This document shows positions 45,394 to 53,980 of a DNA stretch of 64,000 nt, piece after piece. Both the position numbers and the translations under genes were made by a program. Under the pieces are notes generated by a model that saw only the letters and a program-made list of their open reading frames with translations, ran no database searches and was not told the DNA's origin. Source of the DNA: an uncultured Muribaculaceae bacterium (GTDB taxonomy: Bacteria > Bacteroidota > Bacteroidia > Bacteroidales > Muribaculaceae); assembly GCA_958439725.1 (NCBI GenBank), contig CAUBWJ010000011.1, positions 5,310 to 69,309 on the forward strand. The letters are read 5' to 3'. The first letter of the stretch is position 1. The number at the start of each line of letters is the position of its first letter.

Positions 45394-47376
45394 TCAGAGA
45401 GACTTCAGTGCGAAACCTCCGCCGGGGGCGAGATGGATTTTCAGTTTACCGTCAGCACCGGTCTTGACAACCTTGCGGCTGTAATCGCGGGCATTGCGGT
45501 GGGCGTTCACTCCGTCGCTGAAGAGTTCCACCTCAGAGCCGGGAGCCATGAAGCCGAGGTCTACGGTAAGGTCGCGTGGCGTCCAGTTGGTGAGACCGCC
45601 CACGTACCAGGTGTTGCCTTTGCGGCGTGCTGTGACGATGTATTCGCCTATTTTGCCGTCAAGCACCTTAGTCTCGTCCCACACTGTCGGCACTTCGGCG
45701 ATAAATCCGGTGCATTCGGGATTGGCCATATAGTTGGAAGGGGAGTCGCAGAGCATATTGAGCGGCGATTCGAGCACCATGTAAAGCGCAAGCTGGCGGC
45801 AGCGGGTGCCCTGACTCATAGGGTTGTCGTTCACCGGACGATAGTCGGCCCTGGTGGCATTGCGCATGGCGCCCTGTGTATAGTCCATCGGGCCTGCGGC
45901 CTGACGGATGAATGGAAGCTCCACGTCGTAGGTAACCTGGTCGACAGTTCCGGGTGCCCATTTCATCTGCTCCAGGCCGTGAACGCCTTCAAAGTTGATG
46001 ATATTGGGCCATGTGCGGTTGAGGCCCGCGGGCTTGCTGGTGCCGTGGAAGTCAATGAGGAGTTTATTGCGCGCAGTCGTTTCGGCTGCTTTGTAATAGA
46101 AATCTGTTATGGTCTGGTCGTCGTGATCCATGAAATCGACCTTGAAACCCTTAATGCCCATATCGGCATAGTGCTTGCACACGTTCTCCATGTCGCGCAT
46201 GAAAGCGTAGTAACCGGCCCACAGAATCAGCCCTACGCCCTGCTTGTCGGCGTAGGCCACAAGCTCCGGCAGGTTTATCTCCGGGACAATCTGCATGAGG
46301 TCGGCTTTTTTGTTTACGGCCCATCCTTCGTCGAGAATCACATACTCGATACCGTGGTCGCGGGCAAAGTCGATGTAGGCTTTATATGTGTCGTTGTTTA
46401 CGCCGCTTACGAAATCCACACCGTAAAGATTCCAGTCGTTCCACCAGTCCCATGCCACTTTGCCGGGCTTGATCCACGAGGTGTCATCGAGTCGTGATGG
46501 CTCCCCGAGCAGATAACTGAGATTTGTGGATGCGAGGGTCACATCGTCAGGGGCAATGACAGCTATACGCCAGGGGAACGACCGCGGCCCCTCGACTTTG
46601 GCTATGTAGGGTTCGTATTCATCGACTATGGTCTGCAGCTCATTGTGGCCTCCCTGATGCACTTTGGCGGGTACGGGGGCAAAGACACCTTTCAGAGTGC
46701 CCGGGGTGGTATTGGTGTTGAGATACATGCCGGGATAGCTTTCGAGTGCCGATTCGGTAATGAGCACTTTCAAGTCAGAGGTCGGCTGAACCACCATGGG
46801 AAGAAAAATCAGTCTCTGTCTGTCGAGGCTGTCGAGGGGAAGCTTGGTGTAGGTGTTTTCGAAGCTGTTCATAAACTGCTTTGTGAACTCCCTGCTGTTG
46901 CTGTTGACGTATGGAGCGATTACAGGGGAGTTTTCCGGGAAGCGGAAGCATGCGGTTTCGTCGGCAATCTCGAACGGAGTCTTGCGTGTGGTTACGAACC
47001 GATAGGCCACACCGTCGTCGTAGGCGCGGAACACCACGTTCCAGTCCTTGGCGAGTTTAAGGGTAAGCTCATTGTATTTTTCGGGTATTTCTGACGCACG
47101 GTAAACCGGCGATTCCAGCGTCTGGTCGACAGTGCGCCGCCCGGATACTTTGGCTTTTGCTCCGGGGCCAACCTTGGTTCCGTCGGTGAGCGTAAGGCCC
47201 AGAGTGGAGGGGTGAAGCACTTCCGTGCCATTATATGAGACACTGTAGGTGAGGCTGTCGCCCGGAGTGATTGTAGCGGTGATATGTCCGTCGGGCGAGC
47301 TGAGATTTATAGGGCGAGAGGCCCATGCGTACAGCCCCAGCAATATGGCTGAGGCTGCCAGAACGGCTTTTTTCAT
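45394..47376 (-). CDS. GH97 glycoside hydrolase, retaining (alpha-galactosidase-like)
   Basis: An exported enzyme (signal peptide ending near AWAS) of 660 residues with the GH97 N-terminal sandwich, TIM barrel and C-terminal domain. The barrel contains GFKVDFMD, where the Asp is the nucleophile of retaining GH97 enzymes such as the Bacteroides alpha-galactosidase BtGH97b, and NFEGVHGLE supplies the acid/base Glu. This differs from the inverting type in the broken GH97 gene earlier in the window. I start at 47376 (MKKAVLAAS). The 67-base gap to the MlaD-like gene makes co-transcription uncertain. Confidence 0.93.
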   Translation of the reverse strand: MKKAVLAASAILLGLYAWASRPINLSSPDGHITATITPGDSLTYSVSYNGTEVLHPSTLGLTLTDGTKVGPGAKAKVSGRRTVDQTLESPVYRASEIPEKYNELTLKLAKDWNVVFRAYDDGVAYRFVTTRKTPFEIADETACFRFPENSPVIAPYVNSNSREFTKQFMNSFENTYTKLPLDSLDRQRLIFLPMVVQPTSDLKVLITESALESYPGMYLNTNTTPGTLKGVFAPVPAKVHQGGHNELQTIVDEYEPYIAKVEGPRSFPWRIAVIAPDDVTLASTNLSYLLGEPSRLDDTSWIKPGKVAWDWWNDWNLYGVDFVSGVNNDTYKAYIDFARDHGIEYVILDEGWAVNKKADLMQIVPEINLPELVAYADKQGVGLILWAGYYAFMRDMENVCKHYADMGIKGFKVDFMDHDDQTITDFYYKAAETTARNKLLIDFHGTSKPAGLNRTWPNIINFEGVHGLEQMKWAPGTVDQVTYDVELPFIRQAAGPMDYTQGAMRNATRADYRPVNDNPMSQGTRCRQLALYMVLESPLNMLCDSPSNYMANPECTGFIAEVPTVWDETKVLDGKIGEYIVTARRKGNTWYVGGLTNWTPRDLTVDLGFMAPGSEVELFSDGVNAHRNARDYSRKVVKTGADGKLKIHLAPGGGFALKSL

Positions 47377-47443
47377 GGAAAAATGTGATTTATGGTTAAC
47401 TGTTGAGGGGATGGTCGGGAGGGATTTGTTATGGAGCAAGCCC

Positions 47444-48343
47444 TTAGAATACCTTTATAGAGATATAGCGTTTGGGATTCTGCTTCACATCTTTCAGCAG
47501 GGAGTCGAGGCTTGCGGCCGAGGCGTTGAGGTTGTTGTAAAGGCCCGTGTCGTTAAGAAGCAGGCCAAGTGAGGAATCCTTGCTGTTGAGTTTCTCCATG
47601 GAGGTGTTGAGGCGTGCGGCGATGCTGTTCACGCTGTTCATGGTGGAGTCGATGGGCATCTCGCGGAGTTTGGCTGAGAGGGCCGTGAGGTCATTCGAGA
47701 TGGTCTTCAGGTCGGTCATGAGTCCGGAAGCATCGTCGGCGATACGGGGCATGGCTTTCATGGTGGTATTGAGCTGCGCGCTGCTCGTCTCGATGTTTGC
47801 CATTATTTTGTCAAGCCGCTGCACGGATGCAAGTAACGCGGGATCGCTCACAATTGTTGTCATGCTGGTGAGGATGGAATCGATTTTCGGCAGAATGGCA
47901 GTGATGGAGGGCATGATGTCGTTGGTCACGCTTGACATTAGTCCGGAGGCGTTGGCGCCGATAAGCTGGTCGCCGACGTTGTGGAAGTCTTTGCCCGGAG
48001 CCATTTCCAGAGCTATCGAGGATGTTCCCAGCATATCGGTGGTGAGCATTGCTTTTGTGCCGCGCGGAAGTTTCAGATGACGGTCGAGGCTCATCTCCAC
48101 TTTAATGTGGCCGGGATTGTCGTATTCATACGAAATCTCACGCACAAGACCTACCTTGAAACCATTGACGGTTACAGGGGCCGACTGCGCCAGACCTGCA
48201 ACATCGGTGTAGGTGGCGAAATAATAGTTGGAGGGCTTGAACATGTTTACCCCCTTCAGGTAGTTTATTCCGAATACCAGAATGAGGAGCGCCAGAAGCA
48301 CGAGCCCTCCGATGATAAGTTCTTTCGAGAATCTCTTTTTCAT
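47444..48343 (-). CDS. MlaD/MCE family protein
   Basis: A 299-residue substrate-binding-type protein of a lipid transport system. One N-terminal membrane helix (about residues 8-28) anchors an MCE domain with YTDVAGLAQSAPVTVNGFKVG, followed by a long helical tail rich in Ser, Met and Leu that may form the bundled needle seen in MCE assemblies. No ATPase or permease gene lies next to it, so its partners must be elsewhere. It sits 9 bases after the amidase gene, so both are likely in one operon. Confidence 0.9.
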   Translation of the reverse strand: MKKRFSKELIIGGLVLLALLILVFGINYLKGVNMFKPSNYYFATYTDVAGLAQSAPVTVNGFKVGLVREISYEYDNPGHIKVEMSLDRHLKLPRGTKAMLTTDMLGTSSIALEMAPGKDFHNVGDQLIGANASGLMSSVTNDIMPSITAILPKIDSILTSMTTIVSDPALLASVQRLDKIMANIETSSAQLNTTMKAMPRIADDASGLMTDLKTISNDLTALSAKLREMPIDSTMNSVNSIAARLNTSMEKLNSKDSSLGLLLNDTGLYNNLNASAASLDSLLKDVKQNPKRYISIKVF

Positions 48344-48352
48344 ATTTTAGTT

Positions 48353-49585
48353 CTATTTTATTCTGTTTGTGCCGTCGGTGGTTATAATAAACGCATCTTT
48401 GAAAAGTTTCTTGACCGCACGGAGGTCGGGTGCGGCCTCCGTCGGCGAATTATAACGGCCGAAGGTGTATTTGTATGTTCCGTTTTCCTTATAATATTCA
48501 ACGGGCGAAAGCCCTTTGAGTTTTTTGCTTTTAGCTGGCAGTTCGCGGTCGGCTACGAGGAACTGGATTTTATAGACGGGGCCGTTTGTGGGGGCAGTCT
48601 CCTTTTTTGCTGGCTTGCCGGGCTTTCCTACGGGGGCGGGATTGGATGTTCTCTCGTCCATGGGACTTTCGGAAGCTTTGGACGGACGGTTATTGTTCAC
48701 TGGCAGAGCGGTTTCAGATTCCGGGCTTTCATCGTCGTCAGATGGCTCCGTATCTATATCTCCGATGAGGTCGGAATCGTCCGACGGGGAGTAGCCCCGG
48801 TATGAACAGATTCCGCGGCATATAGCGGAGGCAAGCTCTTTCTGACCTTTTTCCGAGGCAAGGTATTTCTCAACAGTGGGATTGCTTATGAAGTCAAGCT
48901 CCACGAGCATCGCGGGCATTGCGGTTTTGAAAAGCACCCAGAAGTTGGCCTGACGCACGCCGCGGTCCACACGTCCGGCCTTCACCAGTTCGCGCTGGAC
49001 TTTGTGGGCGGCCGATATGCTTTGCTCCATGTGCTTGTTCTGGCTCAGCTCGAATATTATGTAGGATTCCGAGCTTGTGGGGTCAAAGCCGGCGTAGGTG
49101 GTGGAATAGTCGTTCTCGAGCTTCATCACCGAGTTTTCGCGCATGGCCACAGCCAGGTTTTCGTCGCTTCTTTTAAGACCGAGGGTATAGACGGACGCTC
49201 CTTTTATAGTGGTGCGCTTCGGCGATTTCTTATCGAGGGAGTTTGTGTGGATCGACACAAATAGATCGCCTCCCGCCTTGTTGGCGATGTCGCAACGTCC
49301 CTGAAGGGTGACAAAACGGTCCGAACTGCGGGTATAGACCACTTTAAATCCCTTTCTTGCCGAAAGCATTTTTCCGAGTTTACGCGCCACGCCTAAATTT
49401 ATGCTTTTCTCATTTGTTACCTGTCCGAGGGCGCCGGCATCGTGGTCGCCGTGGCCGGCGTCGATTACCACCACAAAGTCTTTCGTCGCAGCTTTGGTGT
49501 TGGCGCGGACGTAGCTGCCGGGAAGGGGCATGATGCATCCGGCCAGCAGAAGTATTAATATGGATATGTGTTTGAAATTGACCAT
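48353..49585 (-). CDS. N-acetylmuramoyl-L-alanine amidase
   Basis: A zinc amidase that cuts peptide stems from murein during cell separation. The signal region contains LLLAGC, so it may be a lipoprotein. The Amidase_3 domain starts with VVVIDAGHGDHDAGA (first zinc His) and continues through EKSINL and the SIHTNSL motif. A Ser/Pro-rich linker (around residues 270-330) leads to a C-terminal domain that could bind denuded glycan like SPOR. I start at 49585 because the -7 box lies at 49604-49611, above the alternative start. AAAGGAG lies just upstream, an unusual Shine-Dalgarno-like site here. Confidence 0.91.
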   Translation of the reverse strand: MVNFKHISILILLLAGCIMPLPGSYVRANTKAATKDFVVVIDAGHGDHDAGALGQVTNEKSINLGVARKLGKMLSARKGFKVVYTRSSDRFVTLQGRCDIANKAGGDLFVSIHTNSLDKKSPKRTTIKGASVYTLGLKRSDENLAVAMRENSVMKLENDYSTTYAGFDPTSSESYIIFELSQNKHMEQSISAAHKVQRELVKAGRVDRGVRQANFWVLFKTAMPAMLVELDFISNPTVEKYLASEKGQKELASAICRGICSYRGYSPSDDSDLIGDIDTEPSDDDESPESETALPVNNNRPSKASESPMDERTSNPAPVGKPGKPAKKETAPTNGPVYKIQFLVADRELPAKSKKLKGLSPVEYYKENGTYKYTFGRYNSPTEAAPDLRAVKKLFKDAFIITTDGTNRIK

Positions 49586-49603
49586 ATCTCCTTTAAGATA
49601 GCG

Positions 49604-49611
49604 CAAAATTA
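49604..49611 (-). promoter_or_regulatory. -7 box of the amidase/MlaD operon
   Basis: TAATTTTG on the minus strand; rules out the alternative ATG at 49606. Confidence 0.6.
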
Positions 49612-49793
49612 CAAAATAATGTGGAAAAAGGCTTCATTTCCGTAAAATACCCTTTCATGCAGGGGTGACAAATGGGTGCTGACCCACTTTGGTACAGCAT
49701 ATTTAACTTAATTTAGCAAAGGCCGTGAGGCCGCTTCTGTAGCGGCTTTCAGGCGGTCGGGATGAGGGTATGGAAGCCGAAGTGATATGATTT
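49612..49793. other. Hairpin-rich spacer between divergent promoters
   Basis: About 180 bases without a gene. It contains TGGGT-GCTG-ACCCA and GCCGCT-TCTGT-AGCGGC inverted repeats. No coding signal or recognised RNA family. Confidence 0.4.
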
Positions 49794-49825
49794 TTTGGCC
49801 TATTGGGCTGAAAAGCTTATCTTTG
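49794..49825 (+). promoter_or_regulatory. Promoter of the cysteine-less thioredoxin-fold gene
   Basis: TTTG at 49794-49797, a 20-base spacer, then TATCTTTG at 49818-49825. Predicted start near 49832. Confidence 0.75.
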
Positions 49826-49831
49826 CAGCGT

Positions 49832-49965
49832 TATAAGACAGAAAGCGAGGCCATAGAGATGGCCCGATTGCCGAAAATCGGCAAGGAAAGCCGGGAAATC
49901 ATAACCGAGTGATTCTACCTTTCACCCTTCCGGCGCTTCCTGATGTTGAACATAAAATTTATGTA
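49832..49965 (+). promoter_or_regulatory. Structured leader of the thioredoxin-fold gene
   Basis: About 134 bases. Hairpins in order: GGCCAT-AGAG-ATGGCC, TTGCCGA-AAA-TCGGCAA, and a weaker AATCA/TGATT pairing. I do not recognise a known riboswitch. The length and structure suggest control at the RNA level. Confidence 0.4.
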
Positions 49966-50469
49966 ATGAAGAAAACAATGTTTCGCATTGTGCTCTTCGC
50001 AGTTCTTCTGTTTTCAGTCTCGGCCAATACCGAGAGAGTCTATCTATCCGCTGATGGATATAAGGCTCCCTATTTTGAGGTAAGTGCCGGGGAGGGCGGT
50101 TTTTCAAGAAACCTCGCCGACCTCCGAGGAAGTTATGTACTGCTAAACTTTTGGGCCGCAAAGGATGCCCCCTCGAGACTGCAGACTATGGAGTACACAC
50201 GCTCACTCTCCAAAATCACATCAGAAGAACGATTTTGTTTCTTGTCGGTCAATTTCGACCGTAGCGAGCGCCTCTTTCGTGAGATAGTGCGTAGAGACAA
50301 TCTTAATGCGGAGACACAATTTCATGCCCAAGGCGAGGAAGCCTCGAGGATTATCGACGCATATCGCCTGGACAATGGTTTTCAGTCGTTCCTGATTGAC
50401 CCTCAGGGAAAGATTGTTGCCACCAACCCTGATCCTGAAACCGTAGCCCGCATCGTGGCTGAAGGTTGA
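49966..50469 (+). CDS. TlpA-like thioredoxin-fold protein lacking both active-site cysteines
   Basis: An exported protein of 167 residues with a signal peptide (VSANT) and the TlpA/AhpC-type fold. The active-site loop reads NFWAAKDAPSR, where classic members have WCxPC: the two Cys positions are Asp67 and Ser70. It cannot work as a disulfide reductase, so a binding or structural role is more likely. The later GFQSFLIDPQGKIVA strand keeps the fold's cis-Pro region altered as well. I start at 49966 (MKKTMFRIV), after the leader; an upstream ATG at 49909 would lack a signal peptide at the right place. Single gene with terminator. Confidence 0.85.
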   Translation: MKKTMFRIVLFAVLLFSVSANTERVYLSADGYKAPYFEVSAGEGGFSRNLADLRGSYVLLNFWAAKDAPSRLQTMEYTRSLSKITSEERFCFLSVNFDRSERLFREIVRRDNLNAETQFHAQGEEASRIIDAYRLDNGFQSFLIDPQGKIVATNPDPETVARIVAEG

Positions 50470-50485
50470 ATATGAAGCAAAAGCC

Positions 50486-50520
50486 GATGAACGTGTCCCC
50501 GAGGGACCTTGAGGTTCATC
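50486..50520 (+). terminator. Terminator after the thioredoxin-fold gene
   Basis: GATGAAC/GTTCATC with an extended AGC/GCT base and a 21-base internal loop region, followed by AGCTTTTTTT. Confidence 0.75.
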
Positions 50521-50583
50521 AGCTTTTTTTGTTTTAAAAATTTAAGCTATAAGCTCAGATTCTTTTGAGATGTGTAAGAGTGG

Positions 50584-50829
50584 TCAGTAGCAGTCGAAGT
50601 GGAGTGACGACAGTATTTCGCGTGCCCTCTCCAGGTCTTTTTTGAACACCATGAGCCTCAGGGCTCCGAGCGCGCTCATGCCGAGCGGATATACGCTTGA
50701 GAAAACCTGATTGTCTATTGTGCAAGGAATGTCGTGGTCACGCAGCGCGCCTGCGGCGAGATTTGCCGCGATGTCATCGTAGAAGCTGCGGCATAGAACT
50801 ATTTCGTTGCTGTTTGAGGTTGATTTCAT
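50584..50829 (-). CDS. DUF2007 domain-containing small protein
   Basis: An 81-residue cytosolic protein of the DUF2007 (putative signal-transducing) type: an N-terminal EIVLCRSFYDDIAANLAAG segment, then a beta-strand region and a C-terminal LMVFKKDLERAREIL helix. Function unknown. Its promoter lies well upstream, with a terminator-like hairpin in the leader. Confidence 0.82.
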   Translation of the reverse strand: MKSTSNSNEIVLCRSFYDDIAANLAAGALRDHDIPCTIDNQVFSSVYPLGMSALGALRLMVFKKDLERAREILSSLHFDCY

Positions 50830-50858
50830 GTTCGAGGGTATTTGAGGTGGGTTAAAAT

Positions 50859-50888
50859 AAAAAGAGACTACTCACATAGTCTCTTTTT
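50859..50888 (-). terminator. Terminator-like hairpin in the leader of the DUF2007 gene
   Basis: Perfect 12-bp arms AAAAAGAGACTA/TAGTCTCTTTTT with a 6-base loop, followed on the minus strand by ATTTT. It lies between a good promoter and the DUF2007 ATG. Confidence 0.75.
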
Positions 50889-50940
50889 ATGAGTTTCCAA
50901 TAGGTACAATTTCTAAGGTAAAAAAGATTGTGTTAGGTTT
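50859..50940 (-). ncRNA. Candidate small RNA or attenuator leader
   Basis: Transcription from the promoter at 50947-50978 would start near 50940 and could end at the hairpin 50888-50859, giving an RNA of about 80 bases with no reading frame. Read-through would reach the DUF2007 gene. The promoter and hairpin are seen; the RNA is inferred. Confidence 0.4.
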
Positions 50941-50946
50941 CTGATG

Positions 50947-50978
50947 CAAAGGTAGAGCCCCTGGAATGCTAAATCAAA
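50947..50978 (-). promoter_or_regulatory. Promoter upstream of the candidate RNA and DUF2007
   Basis: On the minus strand TTTG (50978-50975), a 20-base spacer, then TACCTTTG (50954-50947) followed by C. A full consensus match. Confidence 0.8.
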
Positions 50979-51119
50979 TAAATTGATATGTTATTCAGCA
51001 ATGTTTTTAAGACTTCCTTGATGGCGAAAATGCCTTTAGTGAGGACAATTACCATATAATCAGTGAATTCTGTCTTTTAGGGGTTTTGCCGTAGAGAAAC
51101 CATACAATGTTAAAATGAG
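50979..51119. other. Gap between lpxH and the DUF2007 leader promoter
   Basis: About 140 AT-rich bases with no gene, tRNA or clear hairpin that I can support; it is downstream of lpxH. Confidence 0.4.
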
Positions 51120-51887
51120 TTAAATGTAATTATTCTGTTCAGGAATTATTTCCATTCTGAGGGTATTTCCATCCCACACGGCATAGTTGAAGTGGCTGAA
51201 CGCATCGCCCAGAACCATGAGCATGGCGCGGCCATCAGGGCCTACGCGCCGTTCAGCGGGGGTATGACGGTGGCCGAATATGAAATAGTCGGCATGATGG
51301 CCGCTCCGCAGATAATCGTTGGCAAAGACCACAAGCGGATCTGTGTCGGGGAGTACCGACGGGCTGATGTAACTGCTCGTGGCGCGGCTGTGGGTTGACC
51401 AGCGGTGGGCGAACCCTACCGTCCATCGCGGGTGTATGGCGGAATACAGGCGCTGGCACACTCGGTTCCGGAAAATCCGCCGCATGAGCCTATAGGCTCC
51501 CCGCACTTCTCCAACGCCGTCGCCATGCTCCATCACGAATGTTTTCCCGTCAAGGTTGCGGGTTATGATGCCGTCGGCCACATTGATTCCGAGTTCCGAG
51601 GGGAGGTAGTCGAATATCCAGATGTCATGGTTGCCCTTGAGCCAGGTTATCTCCACGCCGCTGTCGGCAAGTTCGGCAAGCGCTCCTAAGAATCTCACGA
51701 ATCCGCGGGGCACCACATCGCGGTATTCATACCAGTAATCAATCACGTCGCCAAGCAGAAACAGTCTTCTGGCAGTAGGGGCGATGCTCCGCAACCATGC
51801 GGCTATACGGCGCTGATGTGAATAGGTGTCGGCAATATAGCCTGCACCCAGATGAAGATCGGATATGAAATAAGTCTTGTCTCGCAT
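51120..51887 (-). CDS. lpxH: UDP-2,3-diacylglucosamine hydrolase (LpxH-like)
   Basis: A calcineurin-like metallophosphoesterase that would cleave UDP-diacyl-GlcN to lipid X in lipid A synthesis. Metal-binding motifs: DLHLGA near residue 10, GDVIDYWYE near residue 50, GNHDIW near 88, and the later HADYFIFGHRH. I start it at 51887 (MRDKTYFISD), 255 residues. It follows the DUF59 gene by 16 bases and is probably co-transcribed with it. Confidence 0.88.
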   Translation of the reverse strand: MRDKTYFISDLHLGAGYIADTYSHQRRIAAWLRSIAPTARRLFLLGDVIDYWYEYRDVVPRGFVRFLGALAELADSGVEITWLKGNHDIWIFDYLPSELGINVADGIITRNLDGKTFVMEHGDGVGEVRGAYRLMRRIFRNRVCQRLYSAIHPRWTVGFAHRWSTHSRATSSYISPSVLPDTDPLVVFANDYLRSGHHADYFIFGHRHTPAERRVGPDGRAMLMVLGDAFSHFNYAVWDGNTLRMEIIPEQNNYI

Positions 51888-51903
51888 TATCTGTGCTGGC
51901 GGA

Positions 51904-52227
51904 TTACATGAATCCGAGTTCAAGCTTGGCTTCGTCGCTCATCATGTCCTTGTTCCATTCCGGTTCGAACACAATGTTTATATCTACGCCTTTCACCCCT
52001 TCGATGCTTTCCAGTTTTATGCGCGCGTCCTCCACGAGGAAGTCGGCAGCCGGACAGCTCGGGGCTGTCAGCGTCATATCCACGTGCAGTACGGCCTGGT
52101 CGTCAAGGTCAATCTTATATATGAGTCCGAGGGAATAGATATCCACCGGAATCTCGGGGTCGAAAACCGTGCGGAGCATCTCCACGGCTTTTTCTTCTAT
52201 CTGAAGTCTTTGCTGCTGGTCAATCAT
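51904..52227 (-). CDS. DUF59/MIP18 iron-sulfur assembly protein (SufT-like)
   Basis: A 107-residue protein with the DUF59 core: TVFDPEIPVDIYSLGLIY and TAPSCPAADFLVEDA (conserved Cys), used in maturing Fe-S proteins. The -7 box is only 8 to 15 bases above the ATG, so the transcript may be leaderless or nearly so. Class I fumarase in this window is an obvious Fe-S client in general, but no direct link is implied. Confidence 0.88.
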   Translation of the reverse strand: MIDQQQRLQIEEKAVEMLRTVFDPEIPVDIYSLGLIYKIDLDDQAVLHVDMTLTAPSCPAADFLVEDARIKLESIEGVKGVDINIVFEPEWNKDMMSDEAKLELGFM

Positions 52228-52234
52228 AATATTG

Positions 52235-52305
52235 CAAAATTAACAAAGAGCCGCGATATTGCCAAGGAAGATGCTTCCTGTTTCAGAAAAAGATTTGTAA
52301 ATTTG
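52235..52305. promoter_or_regulatory. Divergent promoters of the DUF59/lpxH operon and nagB
   Basis: Minus strand: a TTG, 20-base spacer, then TAATTTTG (52242-52235), with transcription starting at or next to the ATG. Plus strand: TAAATTTG at 52298-52305 for nagB, leader about 30 bases. Confidence 0.65.
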
Positions 52306-52343
52306 CGCTATATAATTATCACTTTTCAAAGTAAAGTAAAGCC

Positions 52344-53153
52344 ATGAGACTGATTATCGAACCGGATTACACCAATGTATCCGCCTGGGCCGCCCGCTAT
52401 GTAGCCGCCCGCATCAATGAAGCCAATCCCACTCCCGAGAAGCCTTTCGTGCTCGGTTGTCCCACCGGCAGCTCTCCTTTAGGCATGTACCGCGAGCTTA
52501 TAAAACTCAACAAGGAGGGAAAGGTGAGCTTCAAGAATGTTGTGACTTTCAATATGGATGAATACGTGGGCATTCCCCGTGACCACGAGCAGAGCTACCA
52601 TACTTTCATGTGGACCAACTTCTTCAATCAGATCGACATCAAGCCCGAGAACGTGAATATTCTCAACGGCAATGCCGCAGATCCCGAAGAAGAGTGCCGC
52701 AAATACGAGGAGAAGATTGCAAGCTACGGCGGCATCGACCTCTTCATGGGTGGTGTAGGCCCCGACGGTCACATCGCTTTCAATGAGCCCGGATCGAGCC
52801 TCACTTCAAAAACCCGCATGAAGACCCTCACCAAGGACACCATTATCGCCAACTCACGCTTCTTCGAGGGTAATGTGGATCTCGTTCCCAAGACCGCTCT
52901 CACCGTAGGCGTAGGCACCGTGATGGCAGCCAAGAGCGTTCTTCTGATTGTAAACGGCCACAACAAGGCCCGCGCTCTCAAGCACGGCGTTGAAGGCGGT
53001 ATTAGCCAGATGTGGACCATCTCGGCCCTGCAGATGCATCCCAAAGCCATTATCGTGGCCGATGACGCTGCTTGCGACGAACTCATGGTTTCCACCTACC
53101 GTTACTTCAAGGACATAGAGGGCGCTAACCTCAATCCCGAAACTCAGCTCTGA
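52344..53153 (+). CDS. nagB: Glucosamine-6-phosphate deaminase
   Basis: Converts glucosamine-6-phosphate to fructose-6-phosphate plus ammonia, feeding host- and wall-derived amino sugars into glycolysis. FNMDEYVG (catalytic Asp) and [16 protein letters not shown] (catalytic His) are visible. The 269-residue length is typical. It stands alone with its own promoter and terminator; nagA is not in the window. Confidence 0.96.
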   Translation: MRLIIEPDYTNVSAWAARYVAARINEANPTPEKPFVLGCPTGSSPLGMYRELIKLNKEGKVSFKNVVTFNMDEYVGIPRDHEQSYHTFMWTNFFNQIDIKPENVNILNGNAADPEEECRKYEEKIASYGGIDLFMGGVGPDGHIAFNEPGSSLTSKTRMKTLTKDTIIANSRFFEGNVDLVPKTALTVGVGTVMAAKSVLLIVNGHNKARALKHGVEGGISQMWTISALQMHPKAIIVADDAACDELMVSTYRYFKDIEGANLNPETQL

Positions 53154-53171
53154 TAGACTGAAATAATAAAT

Positions 53172-53209
53172 TTGCGGGGTGCCAAAACTTATGTTTCGGC
53201 ACCCCGCAA
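53172..53209 (+). terminator. Terminator after nagB
   Basis: A perfect 12-bp stem TTGCGGGGTGCC/GGCACCCCGCAA with further A-T pairing in the loop, followed by TATTTTTATC. Confidence 0.85.
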
Positions 53210-53230
53210 TATTTTTATCTTCTGACGGAA

Positions 53231-53956
53231 TCAGACTTTGGAAAGCTCGATTGATTCTCCGGGCTCATGCAGGCAATGGCATGAAACGCCCTCGGGTGCA
53301 TAGTCGGCGAAGTCGCAGGCTTTGTGGTAATCGCCGTTGAAGTGCATCGGGAAGAAATCGTGTACCTTTATGGTCTGAAGGAAATAGCGTGCGCCTCGGG
53401 CGTAGTCCTCGCCCTGGCGTACATCCACAGGGAACATTGCTATGTCTACCGCCGGTACTTCAGAGGCGATGTGGTTCACTATCACCTTGAATTCTTCGTC
53501 GGCCTTGCGGACCTCGCGTTCGGTCGATTCCTCGCTCCATGTCCAGTCGTTGAGATCGCCGGCGTGGAAAATTTTCTGTCCGGTGGAGGTGGTCACCAGA
53601 AGCGATACTCCTTTATCTGTGGATTTATAGGCTTTCACTGACACTCCTCCGGGGAGATTGTCTATGACATCGCCTGCGCTTATGCCCGCTACGCTCAGCG
53701 TGGTAGGAACGTTCATTGCCGGAATGTCGTTGGAGAGCACATAGGTGCGGTTGTGGCTCTGGGCTATCTCGTAGACGCTTTTTGAGTAGTGGTCGGGATG
53801 GTTGTGTGTTGCGAAGAAGATCACCGGAAGCTCGGGATTCTTGTCGAGAATGCGTTTGAGGGCGTGCGACGGGTCGCGCACATAGTCAAATACGAGGATT
53901 GCATCGGAGAGCGTTACAGCGAAGGCGCTGTGCTCAAGATAAGTGACTCTTGTCAT
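53231..53956 (-). CDS. MBL-fold metallo-hydrolase (UlaG-like)
   Basis: A 241-residue metallo-beta-lactamase-fold protein. THNHPDHY is the metal motif HxHxDH, with further ligands in FHAGDLND and the MHFNGDYH region. It resembles the UlaG/YtnP group of sugar lactonase or phosphodiesterase-like enzymes; the substrate is not evident. It is the last gene of a four-gene minus-strand run beginning with the S9 peptidase. Confidence 0.85.
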   Translation of the reverse strand: MTRVTYLEHSAFAVTLSDAILVFDYVRDPSHALKRILDKNPELPVIFFATHNHPDHYSKSVYEIAQSHNRTYVLSNDIPAMNVPTTLSVAGISAGDVIDNLPGGVSVKAYKSTDKGVSLLVTTSTGQKIFHAGDLNDWTWSEESTEREVRKADEEFKVIVNHIASEVPAVDIAMFPVDVRQGEDYARGARYFLQTIKVHDFFPMHFNGDYHKACDFADYAPEGVSCHCLHEPGESIELSKV

Positions 53957-53980
53957 AATTTTATGTGATTTTAGGTTGAA

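Noticed and set aside
45178..46497. A 439-residue plus-strand open frame
   Set aside because: It is antisense to the intact GH97 gene, whose motifs are unmistakable; the frame has no recognisable domain.
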